Source of the DNA: Leptolyngbyaceae cyanobacterium clean351
GTDB taxonomy: Bacteria; Cyanobacteriota; Cyanobacteriia; DAIDHW01
Reading direction: 5' to 3'
Length of the DNA stretch: 64,000 nucleotides
Assembly (NCBI GenBank): GCA_027451865.1
Contig: DAIDHW010000007.1
Coordinates: 18,928 to 82,927, forward strand
Shown: positions 8,761-18,065 of the stretch, in pieces
How positions within the stretch are numbered: position 1 is the stretch's first letter
How the letters are laid out: the number at the start of each line of letters is the position of its first letter
Position numbers and translations under genes: made by a program
Notes under the pieces: generated by a model
What the model saw: the letters and a program-made list of their open reading frames with translations, nothing else
Told to the model about the DNA's origin: nothing
The model's database searches: none

Positions 8761-10371
8761 ATGTCTGCCCTGCTCCAATTTGATCAATTCCGCCTCGCCT
8801 ATCCCCAAGGCCGCACTTGGGCTGTAGACGGGGTCTCCCTCAGGATGGAGAAGGGGGAAATCCTTGGACTAGTGGGGGAATCTGGGTCTGGTAAGTCAAC
8901 CCTGGGTCGGGCAACCCTAGGGCTATGGCCCCCGGGCTCGCGTCAGGAGGGCCAGGTGTGGTTGGCCGGTCAAGGGGTGATCGGACTTTCTCCCACCCAG
9001 GTGCGCCGGCTGCGGGGAGAGGTGGTCGCCTTAGTATTCCAAGACCCCATGACTCGCCTTAATCCCCTGCTGACCATCGGCGAGCACTGCTTAGAAACCA
9101 TTGCTGCCCACGGGGTCTACCGGTCCCGCCGCCAAGCCCGGGCTAGAGCCGAAGCAGTCCTAGAGTCAGTGCGCATCCCCCCCCAGCGCTGGTCTCAGTA
9201 TCCCCACCAATTCAGTGGCGGCATGCGCCAACGGGTGGCCATCGCCCTGGCCCTGCTCCTAGAACCACAGCTCCTAGTCGCAGACGAGCCAACTACTAGT
9301 CTCGACGTCACCGTCGCCGCCACGATCCTGCAGGAGCTTACCCGCCTGTGCCGTGAGCGCTCCCTGGCCCTGCTGCTGGTCTCCCACGACCTAGCTTTAG
9401 TAGGAAAGTACTGTGATCGGGTAGCGGTCATGTATCAAGGACGGATCGTCGAGGAGGGTCAAAGCCGGGCTCTGTTATCTCAACCGCAACACCCCTATAC
9501 CCACTCCCTGGTCCAGGCCGCCCGGCAGCTACACACCGCTCCAGCTCCGGGTGTATCAGTGCCCCCCAAGCCCTTGTTGCGTCTGCGTAATCTCTGCCAG
9601 TACTACCCCCTGCGGACCAGTTGTGGGGGGTGGTGGCGACCAGGACCGAGTTTTAAAGCCGTCGACGGGGTGGACCTGGAGGTTTACCAAGGGGAGATCC
9701 TGGGACTAGTAGGGGAGTCTGGGTGCGGCAAATCCACCCTCGCCCGCTCAATTCTCCAGCTAGCCACCCCGACGGCTGGCCAAGTGGAGTTTGCGGGGCG
9801 GGAGTTGACGACCCTATCACGGCGGCAGATGCGTGCCCAGAGGCGCTGGCTGCAGATGATTTTCCAAGACCCCCATGCCTGTCTCAATCCCCGCATGACC
9901 ATCGGGCAAATCATTGCCGAGCCTCTGTTGATCCACGGTTTAGTCCAGGGTCCTAGCCCCAGACCCCAGGTCCGGGAAATGCTGGCTCAGGTGGGCCTGA
10001 CCCCAGAGTTTGCGTCGCTCTACCCAGCTCACCTTTCTGGTGGCCAACAGCAACGGGTAGCCATCGCCCGGGCCTTGATTACCCGTCCCCAACTAGTGAT
10101 CTGTGATGAGCCGGTGAGTATGTTAGATGCCAGCGTCCAGACCCAAGTGATCGAACTAATGCTAGAACTTAAGCAGGCCTTTGGTCTGACCTACCTATTT
10201 ATTACCCATGACTTGTGGTTAGCCCGGGGCTTTTGCGACCGTATCGCCGTCATGCAAGGAGGACAGATAGTCGAGATCGCCCCAGCCGGCCAACTGTTTC
10301 GTCATCCCTGTCACCCCTACACCCAGGCCTTGTTAGCTGCGGCTCCCCTCCTCCAGGCTGGGGAAGCATAA
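8761..10371 (+). CDS. Duplicated ABC ATPase, peptide/nickel type (DppD-DppF fusion)
   Basis: 536 residues holding two ABC cassettes. Cassette 1 has [18 protein letters not shown] and [13 protein letters not shown]; cassette 2 (from about 275) has [18 protein letters not shown] and [14 protein letters not shown]. Each ends with the oligopeptide-transporter tail motif HPYTHSL / [12 protein letters not shown]. This is the fused DppDF/YejF/GsiA arrangement that energises import of peptides or similar small solutes. Permeases and binding protein of the matching family are not in the window. It is divergent from the solute-binding lipoprotein gene, with starts 83 bp apart. Confidence 0.9.
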   Translation: MSALLQFDQFRLAYPQGRTWAVDGVSLRMEKGEILGLVGESGSGKSTLGRATLGLWPPGSRQEGQVWLAGQGVIGLSPTQVRRLRGEVVALVFQDPMTRLNPLLTIGEHCLETIAAHGVYRSRRQARARAEAVLESVRIPPQRWSQYPHQFSGGMRQRVAIALALLLEPQLLVADEPTTSLDVTVAATILQELTRLCRERSLALLLVSHDLALVGKYCDRVAVMYQGRIVEEGQSRALLSQPQHPYTHSLVQAARQLHTAPAPGVSVPPKPLLRLRNLCQYYPLRTSCGGWWRPGPSFKAVDGVDLEVYQGEILGLVGESGCGKSTLARSILQLATPTAGQVEFAGRELTTLSRRQMRAQRRWLQMIFQDPHACLNPRMTIGQIIAEPLLIHGLVQGPSPRPQVREMLAQVGLTPEFASLYPAHLSGGQQQRVAIARALITRPQLVICDEPVSMLDASVQTQVIELMLELKQAFGLTYLFITHDLWLARGFCDRIAVMQGGQIVEIAPAGQLFRHPCHPYTQALLAAAPLLQAGEA

Positions 10372-10379
10372 CCAATCTG

Positions 10380-10433
10380 AATAAGTACCTTCACTTATTA
10401 AAACTTTACGGTGGGGTGGGCCTGGGATAATAA
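10380..10433 (+). promoter_or_regulatory. Inverted repeat and possible promoter before flv3
   Basis: A perfect 7-bp inverted repeat AATAAGT / ACTTATT with a 6-base loop occupies 10380-10399. Just after it, TTTACG (10405) and TAATAA (10428) are spaced 17 bp apart, resembling a sigma-70 promoter. No T-run follows the hairpin, so it is not an obvious terminator. It could be an operator for the flavodiiron operon. Position is seen; function is inference. Confidence 0.35.
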
Positions 10434-10476
10434 TTGGTGTATCTGGTATCCGCTCCTTAACGTTGGAGGGCAGTAA

Positions 10477-12186
10477 ATGGTAGCACTCACAGACCGGACT
10501 CAAAACAGGCTGACGCTGCAGAATGCAGTCATCGGACCAGACACCCTGGCGATCCGCTCCCTGGACTGGGACCGAGACCGCTTTGATATTGAATTTGGGT
10601 TGAACAACGGCACCACCTACAATTCCTTCTTGATCCGAGGGGAGAAAACTGCCCTCATCGATACTTCTCACCGGAAGTTTCAAGACCTGTACCTTGGCAA
10701 TCTCACCCAGCGGCTAGACCCGTCACAGCTAGATTATCTGATCATCAGTCATACAGAACCTGACCACAGTGGTTTAGTTAAGGATGTGCTGGAGCTAGCC
10801 CCCCAGGTAGTGGTAGTGGGATCTAAGGTGGCTCTGCAGTTTCTCGATGACTTAGTTCATCAACCCTTCGAGCGGCTGGTGGTCAAAAATGGTGACCGCC
10901 TAGACCTAGGAGCTGGGCATGAGTTGGAGTTTCTCATGGCTCCTAATCTCCACTGGCCCGATACCATCTTCACCTACGACCGGGGTACTGGCATCCTTTA
11001 CACCTGTGATGCCTTCGGCATGCACTACTGTAACGATGACCTCCTAGACGAAGACGTAGCAGCCATCGAAGCAGACTTTCGCTACTACTACGATTGTCTG
11101 ATGGGGCCAAATGCTCGCTCAGTGCTTTCGGCCATGAAGCGCATGGCAGAGCTGCCCCGGATTGACACCATTGCCACTGGCCATGGTCCCCTGCTCCACC
11201 ACCATATTCCCCAACTGACCGGCTGGTATCGCCAGTGGAGCCAGGCTCAAACTAAGGGCGAAAAGTCAGTGGCGGTGTTTTACCTACCCGAGTACGGCCA
11301 CGCCAAGGCCCTGGCCCTGGCTATTGCCGAGGGGATTGAGAAGACGGGGGTGGTCGTAGATTTAGTAGATCTAGCCACGGTAGACCCTTCGGAGGTCCGC
11401 GAGATCACCGCTCACGCTGCCGGCCTGGTAATCGGCATGCCCTCCGCCAGCAGTGCCACGGTCCTGAGCACAATCTTGGCGGCTTGCCACAGCAAACAAG
11501 CCATAGGCCTGTTTGAGTCCGGGGGGGAGGAAGACGAGTTGGTTTATCCCCTGCGCAATCAGTTTCAAGCCCAGGGTCTCGTCGAGGCCTTTGCGCCGAT
11601 TCTCCTGAAGGAAGCCCCCCGGTCGGCTACCTTCCAGCTATGCGAAGAGGCAGGCACCGACCTAGGCCAGTGGTTGACCCGGGACCGGACAGTCCAGATG
11701 ATGAAGTCCCTCGATACGGACCTAGATAAGGCCCTAGGCCGTCTGAGCGGAGGACTTTACATCATCACTGCCACCCGGGGCAATCTCAGCAGTGCCATGG
11801 TAGCCTCCTGGGTGGCTCAGGCTAGCTTTGAACCGGTGGGTTTGAGTGTTGCCGTAGCTAAAGACCGGGCAATTGAATCCCTAATGCAGGTGGGGGATCA
11901 CTTTGTCCTGAATGTGCTAGCAGAGGACAACTACCAAGGCCTAATGCGCCACTTCTTGAAGCGCTTCCCCCCGGGGGCCGACCGATTTGCCGGCGTCAAA
12001 ACCCAATTGAGTGACAACGGCTCCCCGATTCTGACGGAAGCCCTCGCCTACCTGGAGTGCACTGTGGTCAGTCGTCTGGAAACTCCTGACCACTGGGTTG
12101 TCTACAGCAGCGTTCAAAATGGCCGCGTTTCCCAGCCCGACTCCCTTACCGCCGTCCATCATCGGAAGGTGGGGAACCACTACTAG
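10477..12186 (+). CDS. flv3: Flavodiiron protein Flv3 type (canonical ligands)
   Basis: 569 residues with three modules: a metallo-beta-lactamase-like di-iron domain, a flavodoxin-like FMN domain (about 265-400) and a C-terminal flavin-reductase domain found only in oxygenic phototrophs. The di-iron motif HTEPDHSG (H92, E94, D96, H97) is complete, as in Flv3 and Flv4. The Flv1/Flv3 pair passes electrons from the acceptor side of photosystem I to O2, making water without reactive oxygen. Flv4 operons normally carry an extra gene between the two flavodiirons; here the partner follows after 12 bp, favouring Flv3-Flv1. GGAGGG lies 8 bases before the ATG. Confidence 0.9.
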   Translation: MVALTDRTQNRLTLQNAVIGPDTLAIRSLDWDRDRFDIEFGLNNGTTYNSFLIRGEKTALIDTSHRKFQDLYLGNLTQRLDPSQLDYLIISHTEPDHSGLVKDVLELAPQVVVVGSKVALQFLDDLVHQPFERLVVKNGDRLDLGAGHELEFLMAPNLHWPDTIFTYDRGTGILYTCDAFGMHYCNDDLLDEDVAAIEADFRYYYDCLMGPNARSVLSAMKRMAELPRIDTIATGHGPLLHHHIPQLTGWYRQWSQAQTKGEKSVAVFYLPEYGHAKALALAIAEGIEKTGVVVDLVDLATVDPSEVREITAHAAGLVIGMPSASSATVLSTILAACHSKQAIGLFESGGEEDELVYPLRNQFQAQGLVEAFAPILLKEAPRSATFQLCEEAGTDLGQWLTRDRTVQMMKSLDTDLDKALGRLSGGLYIITATRGNLSSAMVASWVAQASFEPVGLSVAVAKDRAIESLMQVGDHFVLNVLAEDNYQGLMRHFLKRFPPGADRFAGVKTQLSDNGSPILTEALAYLECTVVSRLETPDHWVVYSSVQNGRVSQPDSLTAVHHRKVGNHY

Positions 12187-12198
12187 AGGCTCCGCCCT

Positions 12199-13920
12199 AT
12201 GAATGACCTCAAGCCTCGGGATGTGCAGGTAGCCCAGATCGGTCCCGATACTCTGGTCCTGCGCTCCCGCACCTGGGACCGGCTGAAGTTTGAGATTGAA
12301 TACTCCCTCCAGCGGGGTACTACCGCCAACGCCTACCTGGTCCAGGGGGAAACCATCGCCTTGCTAGACCCCCCGGGCGAGTCTTTCCGGGATATTTTCA
12401 TCGAAGAGCTGCAGCAGCACCTCCCCTGGCAAAAGCTCAGCTACCTGATTCTCAGTCACCTAAACGCCAATCGGCTCAACACCCTCAAAGCTCTCCGGGA
12501 ATGGGCCCCTCACATTACCCTGGTGTGTACCAAGCCGGGAGCCCAGACCCTCCTAGCGGCCCTGCCAGAGTGTCAGGGGCAGGTACAGGTGGTGCGCACA
12601 GGTGACATCTTGGATTTAGGCCGAGGACATAGGCTAGAGTTTGTCAGTGCCCCCACTCCCCGCTGGCCTGATGGCCTGTGCACCTTCGACCAGGGCACTT
12701 CAATTCTCTACACCGATAAACTGTTTGGCGCCCACGTGTGCGGCGACTCGGTGCTAGATGAACAGTGGAAGCAACTAGATGAGGACCGACGCTTCTACTT
12801 TGATTGTCTCCACGCTGCCCAGACCCGGCAGGTGGAAGGAGTCCTCGACAAGCTAGCCGCCCTGCCCTATCGGCTGTATGCCCCCGGGCACGGCCCGATG
12901 GTGCGCTTCAGCTGCAGTCGCCTGACCCTAGACTACCGTCAGTGGTGCGAGCGGCAAAAAACCAGCGGTCTCAAGGTGGCGCTTTTCTACACCTCCGCCT
13001 ACGGCAACACGGCCATCCTGGCCCAGACCATAGCTCGTGGCCTAACTAAATCCGAAGTGCAGGTGGAGTTGGTCAACTGTGAACTGGGAGATGGGAGCGA
13101 AGTTGCCCCCCTGCTTGAACAGTGCGACGGCTTCCTGGTGGGGTCTCCCACCCTGGGGGGGCACGCCCCGGTACAGGTGCAAACCACCCTGGGGATCATT
13201 CTAGCTAACGCCTCTAAAACCAAACTCGCCGGGGTATTTGGCTCCTACGGTTGGAGTGGGGAAGCGGTGGACATGATCGAAGGTAAGCTACGGGATGCGG
13301 GGTTTACCTTTGGCTGTCCCTCCCTACGGGTGAAGTTTAGTCCCACCGAGGCAATCCTGCAGCAAGCAGAGGAGATGGGCACGGATTTCGCCCAGGCTCT
13401 ACGCAAGAGCCGGCGGGTCCGCCAGGCCCGGCAAGCAGTCCCGGAAGCCCAGGTAGACCGCACTAACCAGGCCATGGGTCGGATCGTCGGCGCCCTGTGC
13501 GTGGTCACTGCCTGTCGGGGAGATGCCAAGAGTGCCATGCTTGCCTCCTGGGTCTCCCAGGCTAGTTTCAACCCCCCTGGGTTGACCGTGGCGGTCGCCC
13601 GGGAACGAGCCATTGAATCCTTCACCCACGGGGGAGACAAATTCGTCTTAAATATCCTCCAGGAGGGCCGCAATCTGCGCCGTCACTTCCTCAAACCCTA
13701 CGAGCCTGGAGAAGACCGGTTTGTCGGTCTTGAAACTGAGACTGCCGCCAACGGGGCCTACATCCTCAAGGACGCCCTGGCCTACCTGGAGTGCACTGTC
13801 CGGGACCGGATGGAGTGCGGTGACCACTGGCTCGTCTACGCCTCAGTGGACCGGGGTCGGGTATTAAATCCGGCCGGAGTAACTGCGGTACACCACCGCA
13901 AGTCTGGCAGTCACTACTAA
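12199..13920 (+). CDS. flv1: Flavodiiron protein Flv1 type (altered iron ligands)
   Basis: 573 residues, same three-domain layout as its neighbour. The di-iron motif reads HLNANR (residues 87-92): the first His is kept, but the Glu, Asp and second His are replaced by Asn, Asn and Arg. Such loss of ligands marks Flv1 and Flv2 proteins, which act as partners of the canonical subunit. The flavin-reductase domain is intact (SAMLASWVSQASFNPPGLTV). The order flv3-flv1 in one transcript would secure equal synthesis of a heteromer. The stop TAA overlaps the ATG of the next, broken gene. Confidence 0.9.
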   Translation: MNDLKPRDVQVAQIGPDTLVLRSRTWDRLKFEIEYSLQRGTTANAYLVQGETIALLDPPGESFRDIFIEELQQHLPWQKLSYLILSHLNANRLNTLKALREWAPHITLVCTKPGAQTLLAALPECQGQVQVVRTGDILDLGRGHRLEFVSAPTPRWPDGLCTFDQGTSILYTDKLFGAHVCGDSVLDEQWKQLDEDRRFYFDCLHAAQTRQVEGVLDKLAALPYRLYAPGHGPMVRFSCSRLTLDYRQWCERQKTSGLKVALFYTSAYGNTAILAQTIARGLTKSEVQVELVNCELGDGSEVAPLLEQCDGFLVGSPTLGGHAPVQVQTTLGIILANASKTKLAGVFGSYGWSGEAVDMIEGKLRDAGFTFGCPSLRVKFSPTEAILQQAEEMGTDFAQALRKSRRVRQARQAVPEAQVDRTNQAMGRIVGALCVVTACRGDAKSAMLASWVSQASFNPPGLTVAVARERAIESFTHGGDKFVLNILQEGRNLRRHFLKPYEPGEDRFVGLETETAANGAYILKDALAYLECTVRDRMECGDHWLVYASVDRGRVLNPAGVTAVHHRKSGSHY

Positions 13921-14684
13921 TGTCAGACCTGGAGCAGACCCTGGCCTACTCCCAAGCCCGACTCTGCTACCCCCAATCTCTAATCGACTAGGTGATCACC
14001 CGGGCCGGCCTTACCGCCGCCTTGCCCTTGCTAGAGGTGGGTTGCGGGCCGGCGGTAGCTACCCCAGCTTTTGCAGCCCTAGGAGGCCCCATGGTTTGCC
14101 TGGAGCCCAATCCCGACTTTTACCGGCTGGCCCAAGCCTGCCTAGGCTCCTATCCCCGGGTCCAGCTCCTTAACTGTTCCTTTGAGGAGTGGGAGCTAGT
14201 CCCCCAGGGGTTTGCAGCTGTGGTAGCCGCCAGCTCCCTGCACTGGATCCGACCGGAGATTGCCTATTCTAAGGCCGCTGCCGCCTTGGCACGCCCCCAC
14301 GGCCAACTGATTATGCTCTGGAATAAGGAGCTGCAACCCCCCCCGGATCTCTACCAAGAGTTAGCTAGGATCCTGCCAAGGTACGACCTACCCCCGCGCC
14401 CCTACGAAGACCCCACCGCCCAGCTGGCAATCCTAGACCAGCTAGGTCAGAGGGCTATTAGTTCGGGATACTTCCGAGACCTGGTCTTGGGTCACCAGGA
14501 AGTAGTTGTTATCTACTCCCTGGACCGGTACCTAAATCTGATGTCTACCTACTCCCCCTATGAGCGGCTGCCAGGCCTCCAGTGGGAGAAACTGCGGACC
14601 GACTGGCGCTAAGTGCTGGAAACCCAAGGGGATCAAGTTGAGCTCACCTACGTCTCGGCCTATCATCTGGCCAGGCTGGAGTAA
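13920..14684 (+). pseudogene. SAM-dependent methyltransferase broken by two in-frame stops
   Basis: The frame starts at ATG 13920 (overlapping the flv1 stop) and stays coding-like to TAA at 14684, but is interrupted by TAG at 13989-13991 (codon 24) and TAA at 14610-14612. The middle part holds the class I methyltransferase SAM motif LLEVGCGPAVATP and SSLHWI. The first 23 codons (ending CYPQSLID) are where related proteins continue with a Trp, so TGG to TAG is the simplest cause of the first stop. The segment after the second stop continues in the same frame for 23 codons, up to the next gene. Two different stops argue for a decayed gene rather than recoding. Confidence 0.75.
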
Positions 14685-14690
14685 CACCCA

Positions 14691-15425
14691 GTGCGCTTTC
14701 TCGGAGTCGATCTAGGCTGGCGCACCGGCCCTAGTGGCCTATGCTGTCTGGCATGGCAGGGGAATGCCCTAGAGCTGGTGGTCCTAGACCGCCGGCTGGA
14801 GCTAGAGGCGGTATTGGCTTGGGTAGATGAGTGGGCCCTAGGGCCAGCCATGGTGGCTGTCGATGCTCCCACCCTAATCCCCAACCCCACCGGTATGCGG
14901 CTGCCAGACCGCCTGACCCACCGTTACTTTGGTGCCTACCACGCCGGTTGCTACCCAGCCAATCTCGGCCGGCCCTTTGCCGCCCGGACAGTGGCTCTGG
15001 GCAGGAGTCTAGAGGAGCGGGGCTTTGAGCACGCCCCGCAGATCGTTCCTCAGCAGCCGGGCCGCTACCAAATCGAAGTCTTTCCCCATCCCGCCCAGAT
15101 CAATCTGTTTGGCCTAGAGCGGATTTTAAAGTACAAAAAGGGGCCCCTAGCTGCCCGCCGTCGGGAATTGAACCGGCTGCGGGATTTACTCCTAGAACAG
15201 CTCCCCCACGCCCAACCACCCCTGAACCTGGAGTATCTAGACCCGGTCCCGGTCCCTGGGGCCGCCCTGAAAGCCCTTGAAGACCAACTGGATGCTGTGG
15301 TGTGCGCCTACGTAGCAGCCCACTGGTGGTACTGGGGGCAAGCCAGGAATCTGGTGCTCGGAGACCGGGAAACCGGTTACATTGTCATCCCTGGGGGTTA
15401 TCCTGGGGGAGGGACTCCCGTCTAG
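14691..15425 (+). CDS. DUF429 family protein
   Basis: 244 residues from a GTG six bases after the broken methyltransferase. The N-terminus FLGVDLGWRTGPSGLCCL and later AVDAPTLIPNPTGMRLPDR, followed by GRYQIEVFPHPAQINLFG and ILKYKKG, fit the DUF429 family, which has an RNase H-like fold of unknown activity. Two Asp residues (D6, D64 region) match the family's possible metal site. The stop precedes murE by 9 bp, so they may share a transcript. Function unknown. Confidence 0.78.
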   Translation: MRFLGVDLGWRTGPSGLCCLAWQGNALELVVLDRRLELEAVLAWVDEWALGPAMVAVDAPTLIPNPTGMRLPDRLTHRYFGAYHAGCYPANLGRPFAARTVALGRSLEERGFEHAPQIVPQQPGRYQIEVFPHPAQINLFGLERILKYKKGPLAARRRELNRLRDLLLEQLPHAQPPLNLEYLDPVPVPGAALKALEDQLDAVVCAYVAAHWWYWGQARNLVLGDRETGYIVIPGGYPGGGTPV

Positions 15426-15434
15426 AACCACTCC

Positions 15435-16913
15435 ATGAAGCTTGCCCAACTCCTCGCTGTCGTCCCCCACTTACCTTTCCCAGACCCAGAATTGTCGGGG
15501 TTGGAAATCACCGGCCTAGCGGTAGATTCACGTGCCTGCAAGCCCGGGGACTTGTTCTTGGGAATTCCGGGTCTGACTGTAGATGGAGGCGAGTTCTGGG
15601 CCCAGGCTCTTACCCAGGGGGCCTCAGCGGCATTAATTTCCCCCCAGGCTTACCAAAAGTGCCCCCCGGGGAGTCCCCGGGTGCTCGCTATCCCAGATGT
15701 AGGTGTTGCCACAGCCCGGATCGCGGCTTGTTTCTTCGGCTACCCGAGCGAGGCTCTGCAGCTGGTGGGGGTAACCGGCACCAACGGCAAGACTACCACC
15801 ACTCACCTACTAGAATATTTCCTCAAGCAGCAAAACCAAGTGCCGGCTCTCCTGGGGACCCTCTACCAGCGCTGGCCAGGGTTTGAACAAGCTGCCCAGC
15901 ACACCACCCCCTTTGCCACTCAACTGCAGGACCAGCTGGCCCAAGCCCGCTCAGCCGGCTGCACCCACGGGGTGATGGAGGTTAGTTCCCATGCCCTAGC
16001 CCAGGACCGAGTCTTGGGCTGCCGGTTTGCTGTTGCAGTGTTTACAAACCTGACCCAGGACCACCTAGACTTTCATCAAACCATGGAAGCCTACTATGGT
16101 GCTAAGGCAAAGCTCTTTAGCCCCGAGTACCTGAGGGGAACTGGGGTAGTCAACGCCGATGACCCCTACGGACAGAGGCTTCTAGCCACCCTTGAGTCGG
16201 GGCTAACCTACAGTACCCAGCAGCCCGCCCACCTGTGGACTAGTCACCTGAGCTACAACGGGACCGGGGTGGAGGGACAGCTGCACACCCCCACAGGCAC
16301 CTACTCTTTCACTTCGCCCCTAGTGGGGGGATACAACCTGGAGAACCTCCTAGGGGCCCTGGGGGCCTTAAGGGCCCTAGATCTGGATCTAGAGTCGGCC
16401 TTGGCCAGTCTCCCCGGGTTTCCCGGGGTGCCGGGACGCATGGAGCGGGTGCAGGTCAGCCCTGAGCAGGATCTGAGCGTGATTGTCGACTACGCCCACA
16501 CCCCTGACGGCTTGGCAAACGTCCTCCGGGCTACCCGTCCCTTTGTCCAGGGCCGCCTAGTGTGTGTGTTTGGCTGTGGGGGAGACCGGGACCGGCGCAA
16601 AAGACCCCAAATGGGGGAGATCGCCGCTCAACTGGCTGACCGGGTAATCGTCACTGCTGATAATCCCCGCACTGAAGACCCTGGGCAAATATTTCAAGAC
16701 ATCCTTGCCGGCATGCCGGGGGGAACAACCCTCATCCCTGACCGAGCCCAAGCCATTGAAACGGCCATCTCAGAGGCCCAGCCCCGAGATGTGGTGCTCA
16801 TTGCCGGCAAGGGCCACGAGGACTACCAGATTCTGGGTCGGGAGAAATTCCCCTTTGATGACCGGCAGGAGGCCCGCCGCGCTCTGCTGAAAAGGTACGG
16901 GGGACGATGTTGA
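15435..16913 (+). CDS. murE: UDP-MurNAc-tripeptide synthetase (MurE)
   Basis: 492 residues, full length for the Mur ligase family. VGVTGTNGKTTTTHLLEYF is the ATP-binding loop; GVMEVSSHAL and FTNLTQDHLDFH are central-domain motifs; the C-terminal domain shows DYAHTPDGL, CGGDRDRRKRPQMG and DNPRTEDP. The DNPR motif is the one that selects meso-diaminopimelate, so the enzyme adds DAP to UDP-MurNAc-L-Ala-D-Glu in peptidoglycan synthesis. ATG at 15435 places the conserved first domain correctly. Confidence 0.95.
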   Translation: MKLAQLLAVVPHLPFPDPELSGLEITGLAVDSRACKPGDLFLGIPGLTVDGGEFWAQALTQGASAALISPQAYQKCPPGSPRVLAIPDVGVATARIAACFFGYPSEALQLVGVTGTNGKTTTTHLLEYFLKQQNQVPALLGTLYQRWPGFEQAAQHTTPFATQLQDQLAQARSAGCTHGVMEVSSHALAQDRVLGCRFAVAVFTNLTQDHLDFHQTMEAYYGAKAKLFSPEYLRGTGVVNADDPYGQRLLATLESGLTYSTQQPAHLWTSHLSYNGTGVEGQLHTPTGTYSFTSPLVGGYNLENLLGALGALRALDLDLESALASLPGFPGVPGRMERVQVSPEQDLSVIVDYAHTPDGLANVLRATRPFVQGRLVCVFGCGGDRDRRKRPQMGEIAAQLADRVIVTADNPRTEDPGQIFQDILAGMPGGTTLIPDRAQAIETAISEAQPRDVVLIAGKGHEDYQILGREKFPFDDRQEARRALLKRYGGRC

Positions 16914-17008
16914 CTCTAGCTGACACCTAGTTTGCCCCTCGATCCGGCTGCCCAACTCAAGGTGCCCTCCTGCCCCTGATCCGACCAAGCCAAACCCAAG
17001 GTAATGCC

Positions 17009-17998
17009 ATGACAATTCGCGTAGAAGCAGTATCAAAACGCTTCGGCCACTTTCTCGCCCTAGACCAGGTGAGTTTAGACGTCAGCTCCGGGTCTCTAGT
17101 GGCCCTGCTAGGTCCCTCCGGGTCAGGAAAATCGACTCTATTGCGGGTGATTGCTGGTCTGGAAACCCCCGATGCTGGCCGAGTATGGTTGACCGGTGAG
17201 GAGGCAACCCAAAAGCGCGTTCAGGAGCGCCGGATTGGGTTTGTGTTTCAGCACTACGCCCTGTTTAAGCACATGCGAGTAGGAGAGAATATCGCCTTTG
17301 GTCTAGAGGTCCGGCGGGTGCCCCGGGCTGTTGTCAAGGAGCGAGTAGAGGCTCTTCTAGAACTGATCCAATTGCAAGGGTTTAAGGACCACTACCCAGC
17401 ACAGTTATCCGGTGGCCAAAGACAGCGGGTGGCTCTGGCTCGGGCCCTGGCAGTTGAGCCCCCAGTTCTATTATTGGATGAACCGTTTGGGGCCCTAGAT
17501 GCCCACGTACGCAAAGAATTACGGAGTTGGCTGCGGCGGCTGCACGACGAGGCGCACATGACCACGGTATTTGTCACCCATGACCAGGAGGAGGCCATGG
17601 AGGTAGCTGATGAGATCGTGGTCATGCGCCAGGGCCGCATCGAACAGACGGGCAGTCCCAAGGAAGTCTACGACCACCCCGTCAGCCCCTTTGTGATGAG
17701 CTTCCTTGGACCAGTCAATGTCCTCCAAAAGCCTGACAGCCAAGCTAGCCTCAACCGGATTTTCCTGCGGCCCCACGACCTGCTAGTCACCGACAATCCC
17801 CAACCCAATGCCATGGAAGCGCGAGTACGGCATATCAGTTTCCTAGGGTCGGAAGTGCACGTGGAAATTATCCTAGGGGATGGTCAGGTAGTTGAGGCCC
17901 ATCTGCCAACAGCTCAGGCTCAGGGGTTGGCAGAGGGACAACGGGTGTATGTGCAGTACCGGTCAGCTAAAACCTTTCCCATGTACTATGAAATATAG
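17009..17998 (+). CDS. cysA: Sulfate/thiosulfate ABC transporter ATPase, CysA-like
   Basis: 329 residues: ABC domain with GPSGSGKST (about 36-44), [15 protein letters not shown] and [16 protein letters not shown], then a C-terminal TOBE-type domain (about 250-329). The insert [21 protein letters not shown] and the long form are typical of CysA. It would drive sulfate or thiosulfate uptake with CysT/CysW and a binding protein, none of which is adjacent. The related molybdate ATPase ModC is a less likely alternative. cysC, five kilobases on, serves the same pathway. Confidence 0.82.
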   Translation: MTIRVEAVSKRFGHFLALDQVSLDVSSGSLVALLGPSGSGKSTLLRVIAGLETPDAGRVWLTGEEATQKRVQERRIGFVFQHYALFKHMRVGENIAFGLEVRRVPRAVVKERVEALLELIQLQGFKDHYPAQLSGGQRQRVALARALAVEPPVLLLDEPFGALDAHVRKELRSWLRRLHDEAHMTTVFVTHDQEEAMEVADEIVVMRQGRIEQTGSPKEVYDHPVSPFVMSFLGPVNVLQKPDSQASLNRIFLRPHDLLVTDNPQPNAMEARVRHISFLGSEVHVEIILGDGQVVEAHLPTAQAQGLAEGQRVYVQYRSAKTFPMYYEI

Positions 17999-18065
17999 GC
18001 TCTTTTAGGGGTTAGTTAAAACGGGTTAGAATGGCCTAGTCAGTCTGACCCTTGCCTGAGAATCT

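Noticed and set aside
13992..14612. Intact 206-residue methyltransferase starting at GTG 13992
   Set aside because: Coding-like sequence continues in frame both before and after the stops, so this is only the middle of a broken gene.
15302..15886. Plus-strand frame of 194 codons
   Set aside because: Overlaps DUF429 and murE in another frame; shadow of GC-rich coding sequence.
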